DNA of 64,000 nucleotides. Source: Staphylococcus pseudoxylosus. GTDB lineage: Bacteria > Bacillota > Bacilli > Staphylococcales > Staphylococcaceae. This document shows positions 1 through 8,940 of this stretch, piece by piece. The notes beneath the pieces were generated by a model, which saw only the letters and a program-made list of their open reading frames with translations, made no database searches and was not told where the DNA came from. The DNA is taken from positions 54,702 to 118,701 of the forward strand of contig NZ_RCVN01000010.1 of assembly GCF_003697915.1 (NCBI RefSeq), given 5' to 3'. The translations under genes were made by a program, and so were the position numbers. How positions within the stretch are numbered: position 1 is the stretch's first letter; every line of letters starts with the position of its first letter.

Positions 1-1541
1 ACGTTAAGATCTTTCATTTCACCTTGTTTCATTTGTTCGAACAGGTTATCTAATGAAACGCTCTTACTTTCTTGACGCTGTTGCAACACATTTGCTTCAT
101 GACGCGCTTCACCAATACGTCTTGCTTGTTTTTCATCTTTGAAGACAACAAATCTATCGCCAGCTTGTGGTACATCATTGATACCAGTAATTTCTACAGG
201 TGTAGAAGGGCCAGCTGACTTAATACGTTGACCTAAATCGTTGACCATAGCACGGATTCTACCATAAGTGTTTCCTACTACGAGTGAATCTCCAACATTA
301 AGCGTTCCGTTTTGAACTAATAATGACGCAGATGGTCCACGTGATTTATCCAATTCAGCTTCAATTACAGTACCTACAGCATGTTTACTTGGATTTGCTT
401 TTAATTCTTGAACTTCAGAAGTTAGGACAATCATCTCTAGTAAGTCTTCAATACCATCTCCGCTTAAAGCTGAAAGTGGTACGAAAATTGTATCGCCACC
501 CCAAGCTTCAGGAATTAAACCGTATTCTGTTAATTCTTGCATTACACGGTCAGGATTGGCTGTTGGTTTGTCAACTTTGTTTACAGCAACAATTGTAGGT
601 ACTTCTGCTTCTTTAGCATGGTTAATCGCTTCAATTGTTTGTGGCATTACACCATCATCCGCTGCTACTACTAAAATTGTAATATCAGTAACTTGGGCAC
701 CACGAGCACGCATTGTTGTAAATGCCGCGTGACCTGGCGTATCAAGGAAAGTGATTTTTTTACCATCATTTTCAATTTGATATGCACCGATATGCTGTGT
801 GATACCGCCTGCTTCACCAGCAGTTACTTTAGTATGACGAATTGAGTCTAATAATGTTGTTTTACCATGGTCAACATGTCCCATGATTGTAACAACAGCT
901 GGACGTTCAATTCCATTTTCTTCATCAGCTTCATCTTCAAAATAAATTGATAAATCTTCTTCATCAATGATAACTTCTTTTTCAAGTTCTACACCATAAT
1001 CATCTACGATTAATTCTAATGTTTCATCATCTAAAGATTGATTAATGTTAGCCATTATGCCTAGTAAGAATAATTTTTTAATAATACCTGATGAATCTAT
1101 ATTTAATTTCTCAGCAAGTTCACCTACAGTGATACCATCATGATACGTAATTTTAGAAGGTATTTCCTTCGGCTCTTCTTGTTTAGGTTGTTTAGTATTT
1201 TTATTGTTTTTATTATTGTTTTTATTATTGTTCTTATTATTTTTGTTATTATTTTTGTTATTTTTCTTGTTGTTTGGTTTATTATTTTGATTACCTTTGT
1301 TGGCTTGGTTGTTTTTATGATTCGTCGTTGATTGTTTATTTTGAGCACTTTTCTGCTCTGATTTAGCAGCTTGCTGTGCTTGTTCTGGTTTATAAATTTT
1401 ATCTAAAGCCTTAATTTGGTCGTCTTCTAACGTTTGCATGTGGCTAGTTACCTCAACGTCCATTTTAGCTAACTCATCTATAATATCTTTACTTTTTAAT
1501 TTTAAATCTTTTGCGTATTCGTAAATTCTTTTTTTACTCAT
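1..1541 (-). CDS. infB: Translation initiation factor IF-2 (3' end outside window)
   Basis: GTPase that delivers initiator tRNA to the 30S subunit and promotes subunit joining. About 513 codons are present; the C-terminal part runs off the left edge. The start is the ATG at 1539-1541 ([10 protein letters not shown]), with an AAGGAG-type ribosome site just upstream. Order: small N-terminal helical domain, an Asn/Lys-rich linker (about 1190-1320), a second IF2_N domain, then the G domain with GHVDHGKTT (about 865-890), DTPGH and NKVD motifs. It is the last visible gene of the rimP-nusA-rnpM-ylxQ-infB operon and starts 4 bases after the ylxQ stop. The linker is unusually simple in composition. 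Confidence 0.97.
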   Translation of the reverse strand, partial: MSKKRIYEYAKDLKLKSKDIIDELAKMDVEVTSHMQTLEDDQIKALDKIYKPEQAQQAAKSEQKSAQNKQSTTNHKNNQANKGNQNNKPNNKKNNKNNNKNNKNNNKNNNKNNKNTKQPKQEEPKEIPSKITYHDGITVGELAEKLNIDSSGIIKKLFLLGIMANINQSLDDETLELIVDDYGVELEKEVIIDEEDLSIYFEDEADEENGIERPAVVTIMGHVDHGKTTLLDSIRHTKVTAGEAGGITQHIGAYQIENDGKKITFLDTPGHAAFTTMRARGAQVTDITILVVAADDGVMPQTIEAINHAKEAEVPTIVAVNKVDKPTANPDRVMQELTEYGLIPEAWGGDTIFVPLSALSGDGIEDLLEMIVLTSEVQELKANPSKHAVGTVIEAELDKSRGPSASLLVQNGTLNVGDSLVVGNTYGRIRAMVNDLGQRIKSAGPSTPVEITGINDVPQAGDRFVVFKDEKQARRIGEARHEANVLQQRQESKSVSLDNLFEQMKQGEMKDLN

Positions 1542-1545
1542 ATAG

Positions 1546-1863
1546 TCACTCCTTACGATAGTCATCAATCATTGACAATAACTTTTTAGCAAAGCCTTGA
1601 TCAGTGATTCCAATGTTTACACGTTCTGCTTTCCCTAAAGCTTGTCCTAATTCAGCTCTCGTTCCAAATATGCGTAATGATATATGGTAACTTTCACATT
1701 TGTTCTGTATCACTTTAGTTGTGTTATCAGAAGCATCTGTTGCAATGATTACGAGCTTTAACTTGTTCTTTTTTAAATCATTTAAAATGACAGATTCACC
1801 TGTTTTAACTTTTCCAGCACGCATTGCTAAACCTAAAAAATTTACGATGTTCTCCTTGGTCAT
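1546..1863 (-). CDS. ylxQ: L7Ae-family RNA-binding protein YlxQ
   Basis: A 105-residue protein of the ribosomal L7Ae/L30e/S12e family, which binds kink-turn RNA. The family signature [13 protein letters not shown] lies at residues 11-23 and almost the whole protein is this one domain. Its cellular role is not well established; location between nusA and infB is typical of Firmicutes and suggests a ribosome- or RNA-associated job. The start codon overlaps the stop of rnpM by four bases (ATGA), so translation is probably coupled. Length matches the family. Confidence 0.93.
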   Translation of the reverse strand: MTKENIVNFLGLAMRAGKVKTGESVILNDLKKNKLKLVIIATDASDNTTKVIQNKCESYHISLRIFGTRAELGQALGKAERVNIGITDQGFAKKLLSMIDDYRKE

Positions 1864-2144
1864 TTAGGAATCTCTTCACGATAAATAAGACGTATAATTT
1901 CTTTATAAACAGGTTCTAGTGTTTCAGCATCAGCTTTATAATATTTTTCTAATACACCTTTTTGCTGTGCCTCTTCTACTAATTTAACATCTTTTGATAC
2001 ATATGCACCACGACCTTGTTGTTTTCCAGTTGCATCGGCAAAAATTTCGCCTGCTTTATTTATCACAACTCTTATCATATCGTTTTTCGGATGCATTTCA
2101 TTTGATAGTATACATTTACGCATTGGAATTTTTTTCTTTTTCAT
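1860..2144 (-). CDS. rnpM: YlxR/RnpM, RNase P modulator family protein
   Basis: A 94-residue basic protein of the YlxR (DUF448) family. The conserved GRGAYV motif is at residues 44-49 and the N-terminal CILSNEMHPKNDMIR segment fits the family. In Bacillus subtilis this protein has been described as binding the RNase P RNA and modulating its activity; transfer of that role here is by homology. It lies 17 bases downstream of nusA and overlaps ylxQ by four bases, in the usual nusA-ylxR-ylxQ-infB order. Confidence 0.92.
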   Translation of the reverse strand: MKKKKIPMRKCILSNEMHPKNDMIRVVINKAGEIFADATGKQQGRGAYVSKDVKLVEEAQQKGVLEKYYKADAETLEPVYKEIIRLIYREEIPK

Positions 2145-2161
2145 AAAGTAATCACTCCAAT

Positions 2162-3334
2162 TTATTTTTCAGTATCTACATCTTCTTCAATGATTTCGCT
2201 TGTAGTATCCTCAGAATGTGCTACTTCTGTATCAACTGTTTTTGAAGCCGTATCAGTTTCTTCAATGATACCTTCGTCTGTTGGATAAACCCCTGCTTCT
2301 CTTGCATCAGTTTCAGATTTAATATCAATCTTCCAACCTGTTAATTTTGCAGCTAAACGAGCATTTTGACCACGTTTACCAATTGCTAATGATAATTGGT
2401 AATCTGGTACGACAACAATTGTAGATTGGTTTGCTTCATCAACAATAACTTGTAAAACTTGTGATGGACTTAAAGCATTTTTAACAAATACCTTTGGATC
2501 TTCGTTCCATTGAACGATATCAATTTTTTCTCCACCAAGTTCTTCTACTACAGCCTCAACACGAGCGCCTTTAGCACCTACACATGCTCCGACTGCATCA
2601 ATATCAGGATTGTCAGAGTGTACACTGATCTTAGAACGATCTCCTGCTTCACGTGCTACAGATTTAACAATTACTGTACCGTCAAATATTTCCGGAACTT
2701 CTTGTTCAAATAAACGTTTTAATAAGCCTGGGTGACTTCTTGATACATAAATTTGTGGACCTTTTGTAGTTTGTTCAACTTTGTTTACGTATACTCTAAT
2801 TCTTTCATTCGGAATATAGCTTTCATTTGGACTTCTTTCCGCTTCAGATAAAACAGCTTCAGTACGTCCTAAATTCACATAAACATAGCGATGATCTACT
2901 CTATCAATTAAGCCTGTTACAATATCATCTTCTTTATCGATAAATTCATCATATAAAATTTCACGCTCTGCATCACGTAAACGTTGCATCACAGCTTGTT
3001 TGGCCGCTTGAGCACCCACACGTCCGAAGTCATTTGGTGTAACATCTTCTTCATAAATATCACCAATTTCATATGCAGGGTTTTTAACAAGTGCAGTACT
3101 TAAATCAATTTCTTCTCTATCATCCATTGATTCTTCTACAACTTCTTTACGTGCGATAACATGAAATGTACCATTATCCATATTTAATTCAACACGTACG
3201 CTTCTTGCGCTATCATAGTTCTTTTTATAAGCAGTGATTAAAGCTGCTTCTATAGCATCAACTAACACTTCTCTAGGAATCTTTTTTTCTTTTTCTAAGT
3301 ACTCAGTTGCTAATAATAATTCATTACTTGACAC
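2162..3334 (-). CDS. nusA: Transcription termination/antitermination factor NusA
   Basis: RNA polymerase accessory factor that stimulates pausing and intrinsic termination. The protein has 390 residues. An N-terminal polymerase-binding domain covers about 1-125, an S1 domain about 135-200, and two KH domains about 205-345 with GxxG loops GAKG (253-256) and GKRG (319-322). The last 35 residues are acidic. The start is GTG at 3332-3334, preceded by AAGGAGG at suitable spacing. It follows rimP by 23 bases. The operon leader carries a terminator-like hairpin, so autoregulation by premature termination is possible, as reported for the B. subtilis nusA operon. Confidence 0.97.
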   Translation of the reverse strand: MSSNELLLATEYLEKEKKIPREVLVDAIEAALITAYKKNYDSARSVRVELNMDNGTFHVIARKEVVEESMDDREEIDLSTALVKNPAYEIGDIYEEDVTPNDFGRVGAQAAKQAVMQRLRDAEREILYDEFIDKEDDIVTGLIDRVDHRYVYVNLGRTEAVLSEAERSPNESYIPNERIRVYVNKVEQTTKGPQIYVSRSHPGLLKRLFEQEVPEIFDGTVIVKSVAREAGDRSKISVHSDNPDIDAVGACVGAKGARVEAVVEELGGEKIDIVQWNEDPKVFVKNALSPSQVLQVIVDEANQSTIVVVPDYQLSLAIGKRGQNARLAAKLTGWKIDIKSETDAREAGVYPTDEGIIEETDTASKTVDTEVAHSEDTTSEIIEEDVDTEK

Positions 3335-3357
3335 GACTTATCATCCTCCTTATCACG

Positions 3358-3825
3358 TTATATCATTACAGCATGACGTGCTTTAGCGATCTTACTTCTT
3401 AATATTTCAACTTGTTTTGTTTTTGACTTATCCTTAACTTCCATAGTTATCGTTTCGTCATCAACAGATTTTAAAATACCCAACCATTCTTTAGAACCTT
3501 CAATTGGTGCATATAAAGATACAAAAATAGGTTTTGATACAGCATTATGGAAATCTTTTTCTTTTTTAATTGGTCTTTCTGCACCTGGTGACGCAACATC
3601 TAAGTAATACATTTCTTGAATAGGATCTTCTGCATCCATAACTTCGCTGATTTTTTCAGAAGCTAACGCACAATCATTTAGGTCTACGCCGCCTTCTTTA
3701 TCAATAGATACTCTTAAAAAATGGTCTTTTCCTTCTTTTGTAAACTCAACTTCTACTAATTCAAAATTTAAGTCATTAAGGACAGGTTGAATAATTGCTT
3801 CAACTTGTTCAGTTATTTTACTCAT
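3358..3825 (-). CDS. rimP: Ribosome maturation factor RimP
   Basis: Assists late maturation of the 30S subunit. The 155-residue product begins MSKITEQVEAI. This ATG at 3823-3825 follows a near-perfect AAGGAGG site; a longer reading frame exists upstream but its extra 16 residues run through the leader hairpin and have no ribosome site. The family features ELVEVEF, DPIQEMYYLDVASPGAERP (near residues 70-95) and the C-terminal SH3-like domain are visible. It is the first gene of the rimP-nusA-rnpM-ylxQ-infB operon and sits directly behind the operon promoter. Confidence 0.95.
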   Translation of the reverse strand: MSKITEQVEAIIQPVLNDLNFELVEVEFTKEGKDHFLRVSIDKEGGVDLNDCALASEKISEVMDAEDPIQEMYYLDVASPGAERPIKKEKDFHNAVSKPIFVSLYAPIEGSKEWLGILKSVDDETITMEVKDKSKTKQVEILRSKIAKARHAVMI

Positions 3826-3852
3826 GCTGACCTCCTTTTTTGGCAAATAGAA

Positions 3853-3877
3853 AAGAGCGGGTAATATGCCCACTCTT
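3853..3877 (-). terminator. Terminator-like hairpin in the rimP-nusA leader (possible attenuator)
   Basis: AAGAGUGGG pairs with CCCGCUCUU on the minus strand, with one U-G wobble and a 7-base loop, followed by UUCUAUUU. On the plus strand the same position is a mismatch, so the structure is built for the minus transcript. It lies between the predicted start of transcription (about 3902) and the rimP ribosome site. Confidence 0.6.
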
Positions 3878-3908
3878 CCTGCCTGAGTCTAATTTTTTAA
3901 GCACTGTT

Positions 3909-3937
3909 ATTATATCATATGTTTATTTTCTATACAA
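3909..3937 (-). promoter_or_regulatory. Predicted promoter of the rimP-nusA-infB operon
   Basis: Minus strand TTGTAT, 17 bases, TATAAT, with an extended -10 (TGA before TATAAT). Transcription would start near 3902, giving a leader of about 77 nucleotides that contains the hairpin at 3853-3877. Confidence 0.6.
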
Positions 3938-4034
3938 ATAACTATATTTTAAAAATCCCGTAATGACAAGCCAGTCACTTTGTTGTGCTATATTTTATAC
4001 GTTTAAAGTATTTTTTTTTATTGAAGAATTGTTT

Positions 4035-4074
4035 CAAATAAATCGTGATTATGTTTTAATCACGATTTATTTGA
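4035..4074 (-). terminator. Hairpin terminator downstream of polC
   Basis: A perfect 16-bp inverted repeat (arms 4035-4050 and 4059-4074, loop of 8) lies about 140 bases after the polC stop. The stem base is A/U-rich, but no long U-run follows on the minus strand, so termination strength is uncertain. Confidence 0.6.
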
Positions 4075-4212
4075 GTACACTATTAAGCTCATGTCATATG
4101 ATTCAAAAATATAAACATTTAGTCACTTAAGTGTATTTTCAAAGTATAAATATCTCTACAAACTTATTTTAACTCATGATACTATTGGCTTTTGTATTTA
4201 TAATGCAACACG

Positions 4213-7200
4213 TTACATGTCAAAAATAGAAAGTTGCGCTTTGTCTGGTAAGTTAGGTAATGAGCCTAATTCATCCAAATATTCGATTACTTTTTGTGAT
4301 AAACCAGCTTTCTTATTTAAATCTTCTTTAGACAAGAATGGCCCTTCCTCACGTGCTTCTACTATTCTTTGTGCAACATTTTCTCCAAGACCTGGAACAG
4401 ATATAAATGGTGGGATTAAAGTATCACCTTCAATAATAAATTCGAAGGCTTTACTCTTTTCTAAACTAATTGGTTGCATACGATAACCTCGTTGAGCCAT
4501 TTCATTCATAATTTCCAGGACAGTTAATGTATCTTTTTCCTTTTTAGCTAAATCCATATATCTTGAATACATGTCATTTACTGTATTACGAATGCTCTCT
4601 TTATCTTTAATCATTGAAATCAAGTCAAAGTCAGAGGCACGCACTGTGAAATAACTTGCATAATAATACAACGGATAATGAACTTTGAAATAAGCAATAC
4701 GTACCGCCATCAATACATAAGCGGCAGCATGTGCTTTAGGGAACATGTATTTAATTTTTCTACAAGAATCTAAATACCAATCTGGCACTTCATTATCGAC
4801 CATAGCTTCAACCATATCGTCTGTTAGTCCTTTACCTTTACGCACAAATTCCATTGTTTTGAAGGCAAGTGATGGTTCTAAACCGTTATACATTAAGTAA
4901 ACCATAATGTCATCACGACAACAAATTACGCTAGCTAGGTCACATTTTCCAGAACGAATTAAATCTTGCGCATTACCTAGCCATACATCCGTACCATGAG
5001 AAAGACCAGAAATTCTTACAAGTTCTGAGAATGTCGTAGGCTTTGTATCTTCTAGCATTTGTCTAACAAAGCCAGTACCAAATTCAGGTACGCCAAATGT
5101 GCCCGTTTTACATAGAATTTCTTCTGAAGACACACCTAAGGGTTCTGGTGAACTAAATATACCCATTGTTTCTTTATCATCAACTGGAATCGTTTTCGGA
5201 TCAATACCAGATAAATCTTGCAACATACGTATCATCGTTGGGTCATCGTGTCCCAGAATATCTAATTTTAAGACATTATCATGAATGGAGTGGAAATCAA
5301 AATGCGTCGTCATCCAAGATGAAGCTTGATCATCTGCAGGAAATTGGACCGGTGTGAAATCATATATGTCCATATAATCTGGCACAACTATGATACCACC
5401 TGGATGTTGTCCTGTTGTACGTTTAACCCCAGTACAACCTTTTACTAGTCGATCAATCTCAGCACCTCGTTTATGGATACCTTGATCATTTAAGTAACCT
5501 TTAACAAAACCAAATGCAGTTTTTTCAGCAACTGTACCTATCGTTCCAGCACGAAACACTTTATCTTCTCCGAAGAGTTCTTTTGTATAATTATGTGCTT
5601 CTGGCTGGTACTCCCCACTGAAGTTCAAGTCAATATCTGGTACTTTATCTCCTTTGAATCCTAAGAACGTTTCAAAGGGAATATCTTGCCCTTCTTTAAT
5701 TAAGTCACAGCCACAAGATTCACACTTTTTATCAGGTAAGTCGAAACCAGAACCAACTGAACCATCATCAAAGAATTCACTATTTTTACATTCAGGACAA
5801 ATATAATGCGGTGGCAATGGGTTTACTTCTGTGATTTCTGTCATTGTTGCCACAAAACTTGATCCTACTGAACCACGTGAACCTACTAAATAGCCATCAT
5901 TTAATGATTTCTTTACAAGTCTCTGTGAAATTAGATAAATAACTGAGAATCCGTTTCCGATAATACTTTCTAGTTCTTTTTCTAAACGATCAATAACGAT
6001 TTGAGGCAAGTCTTCCCCATATAACGCTTTGGCGTTATTATAACTCATTTCACGAATCTCATCGTTTGCGCCTTCCATTCTTGGCGTATACAATTCATCT
6101 TTAATGGGTACAACACGTTCAATTTTATCTGCTAATTCATTTGTATTTTTAATAACCAGTTCATAAGCTTTTTCTTCGCCTAAAAAATGTAATTCATCTA
6201 ACATTTCATCCGTTGTTCTAAAATGTGCCTGTGGTAAAGTAGAGCGATTTAATGGATTACCTGGTTGTGATGCAATTAAAATTTTACGCGCAATTGCATC
6301 GTGTTCGTTTAAATAGTGCGCGTTGCCTGTTGCAATTACAGGAATATTATTAACATCTCCCGCTCTAATTAAACGATTATATATTTCATGTAATGTTTCA
6401 TTATCTCTCACAAGTTCCCTATCGATTAAATCTTGATAGAGTGCTGGAGGTTGTACTTCAATAAAATCATAGTATTTAGCAATTCGTTCTACTTGGGATT
6501 GGTCTTTTTGCATTACTGCGGTAAAGACTTCACCTTCATCACAAGCTGAACCTACGAGTATCCCTTCCCGATGCTCATCTAGTAGTGAACGTGGAATTCT
6601 CGGCGTACGATAGTAATATTGAACTAACGAAGCACTTACAATTTTAAAGAGATTTTTCAATCCTTCTTGGTTTTGAACAATCAGCGTAACATGGTTAGGT
6701 CTCGCACGTTTATACGCGTCCTCGTTGGTTAAAGAAGTATTGATGTCTTGGTGATTATGAACACCGAGCGCTTCTAATTGTTTCAACATTTTTATAAACA
6801 TATATGCTGTTGCTTCAGTATCATAAATAGCTCTATGGTGTTGCGTCAATTCCACACCATATTTTTTAGCTAAGAAATTCAGTCCATGCTTACCATATTC
6901 AGTATTAATTGTTCTAGATAATTCTAATGTATCAATAACACCGTTTGTAGAAGCACCTATACCTACATGTTCATAGCCCGTATCAATGAAGCCCATATCA
7001 AAGGAAGCGTTATGAGCAACAAAGATTGCATCCCCAACCCATGATTTAAATTCTGTTAACACTTCTTCAATTTCTGGCGCATCTACTAACATATCATCAG
7101 AAATATGTGTTAAATTTTTAATCGTTTCTGATAAACGTTCATGTGGGTTACTAAAACGTTCAAACTTATCTATGATTTCACCGTCTTTAACTTTGACTGC

Positions 7201-8529
7201 GGCAAGCTCAATAATCTTGTCGTATTGGTTAGATAATCCTGTCGTCTCAACGTCAAACACAACATAGGTTGCTGTTTTCAAATTGCAATCTTTAGGTTTA
7301 TACGCTATTGGCACTCCATCATCTACAAGCATGCCTTCCATGCCATATATCATTTTAATTCCATTTTTTTCTGCTGCCGCGTGTGCATCTGGAAATGCTT
7401 GGACAACGTTATGATCCGTAACAGCAATAGCTTTATGCCCCCATTTAGCAGCTTGGTCTACATATGTAGAAATATTGGGAATACCATCCATTTGACTCAT
7501 TGAAGTGTGCAAATGAAATTCTACTCGTTTTTCTTCAGCTTTATCTTGCTTTGTTGCTTTTTTAATTTCTTCTATGTCTGACATCATCATAACTAAATCT
7601 CGTACGAAAGTATCTTCTTCTATTCTACCTTGTGCACGCACCCATTTCCCTACACTTAAAGCTTTAAAATGTGCTAAGTCATCTTTATTTTTACGTGTGA
7701 ACATTTTTAATACGAGAGAATCTGTATAGTCTGTTACCTTGATTTCTACAATGTGTCGGCCGCTTTTCAACTCTTTGAGATTAATATCAAAAATGACACC
7801 TTCGACTGCTACTTTAAACTCTTCTTCAATAATAGAGTCAATTGTACGTACATTCTCAATTTGAATTGGCTTACCAATTTGACATTTTGAAACAGAACTT
7901 TCGTTATTATCTTGTTGTTTCGCTTTTTCAGCTTTCATTTTTTCTAATTTTTCCGTTGCTTCACGCGCACTCTTTTCATCTTCTTCTTGTATGTGTGCCT
8001 CTAGTGATGCTAAATCACCATCGTTTACTGCACTATCGGTTTCAAAAACAACTTTACTTATGCTAAATCCACACTGTTGATATGCTGCAATTAAACTACC
8101 GTTACAAGTTTTATCAAAATGATCGCGTTCAACATCGTTTTGACACATCACTTTTAAAATATCTCCAGACATAATTAAACGCTTCTGTTTTAATTGGCCT
8201 TTAACTTTCGGTGATAATTTTGTTTGATCAATACAATGGCTAAAGTATTTAATAGCATATTCATCTTGGTTAGCTTTATCTTTTATCGTAATATTACACT
8301 TCACCTCAGCAATTGATTTAAATTCTTCAGTAATTGCACTTGTGAAAAGTAAGTAGTCTTCTATTGCTAAAAAATATGGGAACGTGATTTGAAATACCCA
8401 TGAACGATCCACTGTTTTAACGTCCACGCGTGTTAATTCACTTTTGGTTAATATTTCAGAATCCAAATGCTCTGCGATTTTAATTTGGTCAGCTAGGATT
8501 TTAAACTTTTCCTCGTTTGTCATTGACAT
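4213..8529 (-). CDS. polC: DNA polymerase III alpha subunit, PolC type
   Basis: The replicative polymerase of low-GC Gram-positives. The product has 1438 residues, the same length I recall for S. aureus PolC. Order: N-terminal domain, OB-fold, PHP domain starting with HLHTSMSQMDG near 335, inserted DEDDh proofreading exonuclease starting with FDVETTG near 425, a four-cysteine zinc site (CPEC...CESC) near 915-950, then the palm with DIDLNFSGEY and the fingers with PKAHAAAYV. The ATG at 8527-8529 (MSMTNEEKF) sits 8 bases after AAGGTGG; an upstream in-frame GTG overlaps that site and is unlikely to be used. It is the last gene of the uppS-cdsA-rseP-proS-polC series. Confidence 0.98.
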   Translation of the reverse strand: MSMTNEEKFKILADQIKIAEHLDSEILTKSELTRVDVKTVDRSWVFQITFPYFLAIEDYLLFTSAITEEFKSIAEVKCNITIKDKANQDEYAIKYFSHCIDQTKLSPKVKGQLKQKRLIMSGDILKVMCQNDVERDHFDKTCNGSLIAAYQQCGFSISKVVFETDSAVNDGDLASLEAHIQEEDEKSAREATEKLEKMKAEKAKQQDNNESSVSKCQIGKPIQIENVRTIDSIIEEEFKVAVEGVIFDINLKELKSGRHIVEIKVTDYTDSLVLKMFTRKNKDDLAHFKALSVGKWVRAQGRIEEDTFVRDLVMMMSDIEEIKKATKQDKAEEKRVEFHLHTSMSQMDGIPNISTYVDQAAKWGHKAIAVTDHNVVQAFPDAHAAAEKNGIKMIYGMEGMLVDDGVPIAYKPKDCNLKTATYVVFDVETTGLSNQYDKIIELAAVKVKDGEIIDKFERFSNPHERLSETIKNLTHISDDMLVDAPEIEEVLTEFKSWVGDAIFVAHNASFDMGFIDTGYEHVGIGASTNGVIDTLELSRTINTEYGKHGLNFLAKKYGVELTQHHRAIYDTEATAYMFIKMLKQLEALGVHNHQDINTSLTNEDAYKRARPNHVTLIVQNQEGLKNLFKIVSASLVQYYYRTPRIPRSLLDEHREGILVGSACDEGEVFTAVMQKDQSQVERIAKYYDFIEVQPPALYQDLIDRELVRDNETLHEIYNRLIRAGDVNNIPVIATGNAHYLNEHDAIARKILIASQPGNPLNRSTLPQAHFRTTDEMLDELHFLGEEKAYELVIKNTNELADKIERVVPIKDELYTPRMEGANDEIREMSYNNAKALYGEDLPQIVIDRLEKELESIIGNGFSVIYLISQRLVKKSLNDGYLVGSRGSVGSSFVATMTEITEVNPLPPHYICPECKNSEFFDDGSVGSGFDLPDKKCESCGCDLIKEGQDIPFETFLGFKGDKVPDIDLNFSGEYQPEAHNYTKELFGEDKVFRAGTIGTVAEKTAFGFVKGYLNDQGIHKRGAEIDRLVKGCTGVKRTTGQHPGGIIVVPDYMDIYDFTPVQFPADDQASSWMTTHFDFHSIHDNVLKLDILGHDDPTMIRMLQDLSGIDPKTIPVDDKETMGIFSSPEPLGVSSEEILCKTGTFGVPEFGTGFVRQMLEDTKPTTFSELVRISGLSHGTDVWLGNAQDLIRSGKCDLASVICCRDDIMVYLMYNGLEPSLAFKTMEFVRKGKGLTDDMVEAMVDNEVPDWYLDSCRKIKYMFPKAHAAAYVLMAVRIAYFKVHYPLYYYASYFTVRASDFDLISMIKDKESIRNTVNDMYSRYMDLAKKEKDTLTVLEIMNEMAQRGYRMQPISLEKSKAFEFIIEGDTLIPPFISVPGLGENVAQRIVEAREEGPFLSKEDLNKKAGLSQKVIEYLDELGSLPNLPDKAQLSIFDM

Positions 8530-8622
8530 GACGATAACCACCTTACTATTAATTACACTGTTTTACTTGTATATTATTAATTACATTTTATGACGGTGTA
8601 TGTATTATTTTTCATTCTCTCT

Positions 8623-8651
8623 ATTATAACTAATTATATTCGAAATTCTAA
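8623..8651 (-). promoter_or_regulatory. Possible polC promoter
   Basis: Minus strand TTAGAA, 17 bases, TATAAT, about 95 bases upstream of polC. The -10 is perfect, the -35 weak. A separate promoter is plausible because a strong terminator follows proS. Confidence 0.4.
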
Positions 8652-8700
8652 TAGTTCAACTTATAGGATGCAATGCATCATTTTTACCAACAAATAAATA

Positions 8701-8750
8701 GGAGCGGGACAGAAATCAAAATTTTAAATTTGATTTCATATGCCCGCCCC
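8701..8750 (-). terminator. Terminator after proS; copy 1 of a dispersed palindromic repeat
   Basis: Outer arms 8701-8708 and 8743-8750 pair as GGGGCGGG with CCCGCUCC (one G-U) on the minus strand. Inner arms GAAATCAAA/TTTGATTTC (8712-8720, 8729-8737) continue the stem, and UAUUUAUUUG follows. A related element lies at 58722-58771. Confidence 0.75.
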
Positions 8751-8940
8751 ACAAGACTGAATAAGTATTTAAAAATCTTGAAACCACTATTTTAAATACT
8801 AAACAGCTACTGTGTATGCTCAAACCTATACACATCAGCATTAAATGCTTTATTTTGTTTCAGCCTCATGATTTTTATAGGCATTATTTACCTATTTACA
8901 TTAGCTATTATAACAAATTGTCAACGACTCTGCTTTCAAC
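8751..8940. other. Intergenic remainder between proS and polC
   Basis: Part of the 411-base gap 8530-8940. It is AT-rich with no credible gene. It holds a short TGTGTAT/ATACACA dyad (8811-8834) and, at 8856-8867, the minus-strand motif GAGGCTGAAACA, which also occurs in the codY terminator at 17523-17534. Confidence 0.5.

Noticed and set aside
1140..1331. Hydrophobic open frame on the plus strand
   Set aside because: It is the complement of the Asn/Lys repeat of infB; Asn/Lys codons read backwards give Ile/Phe/Val. There is no ribosome site.
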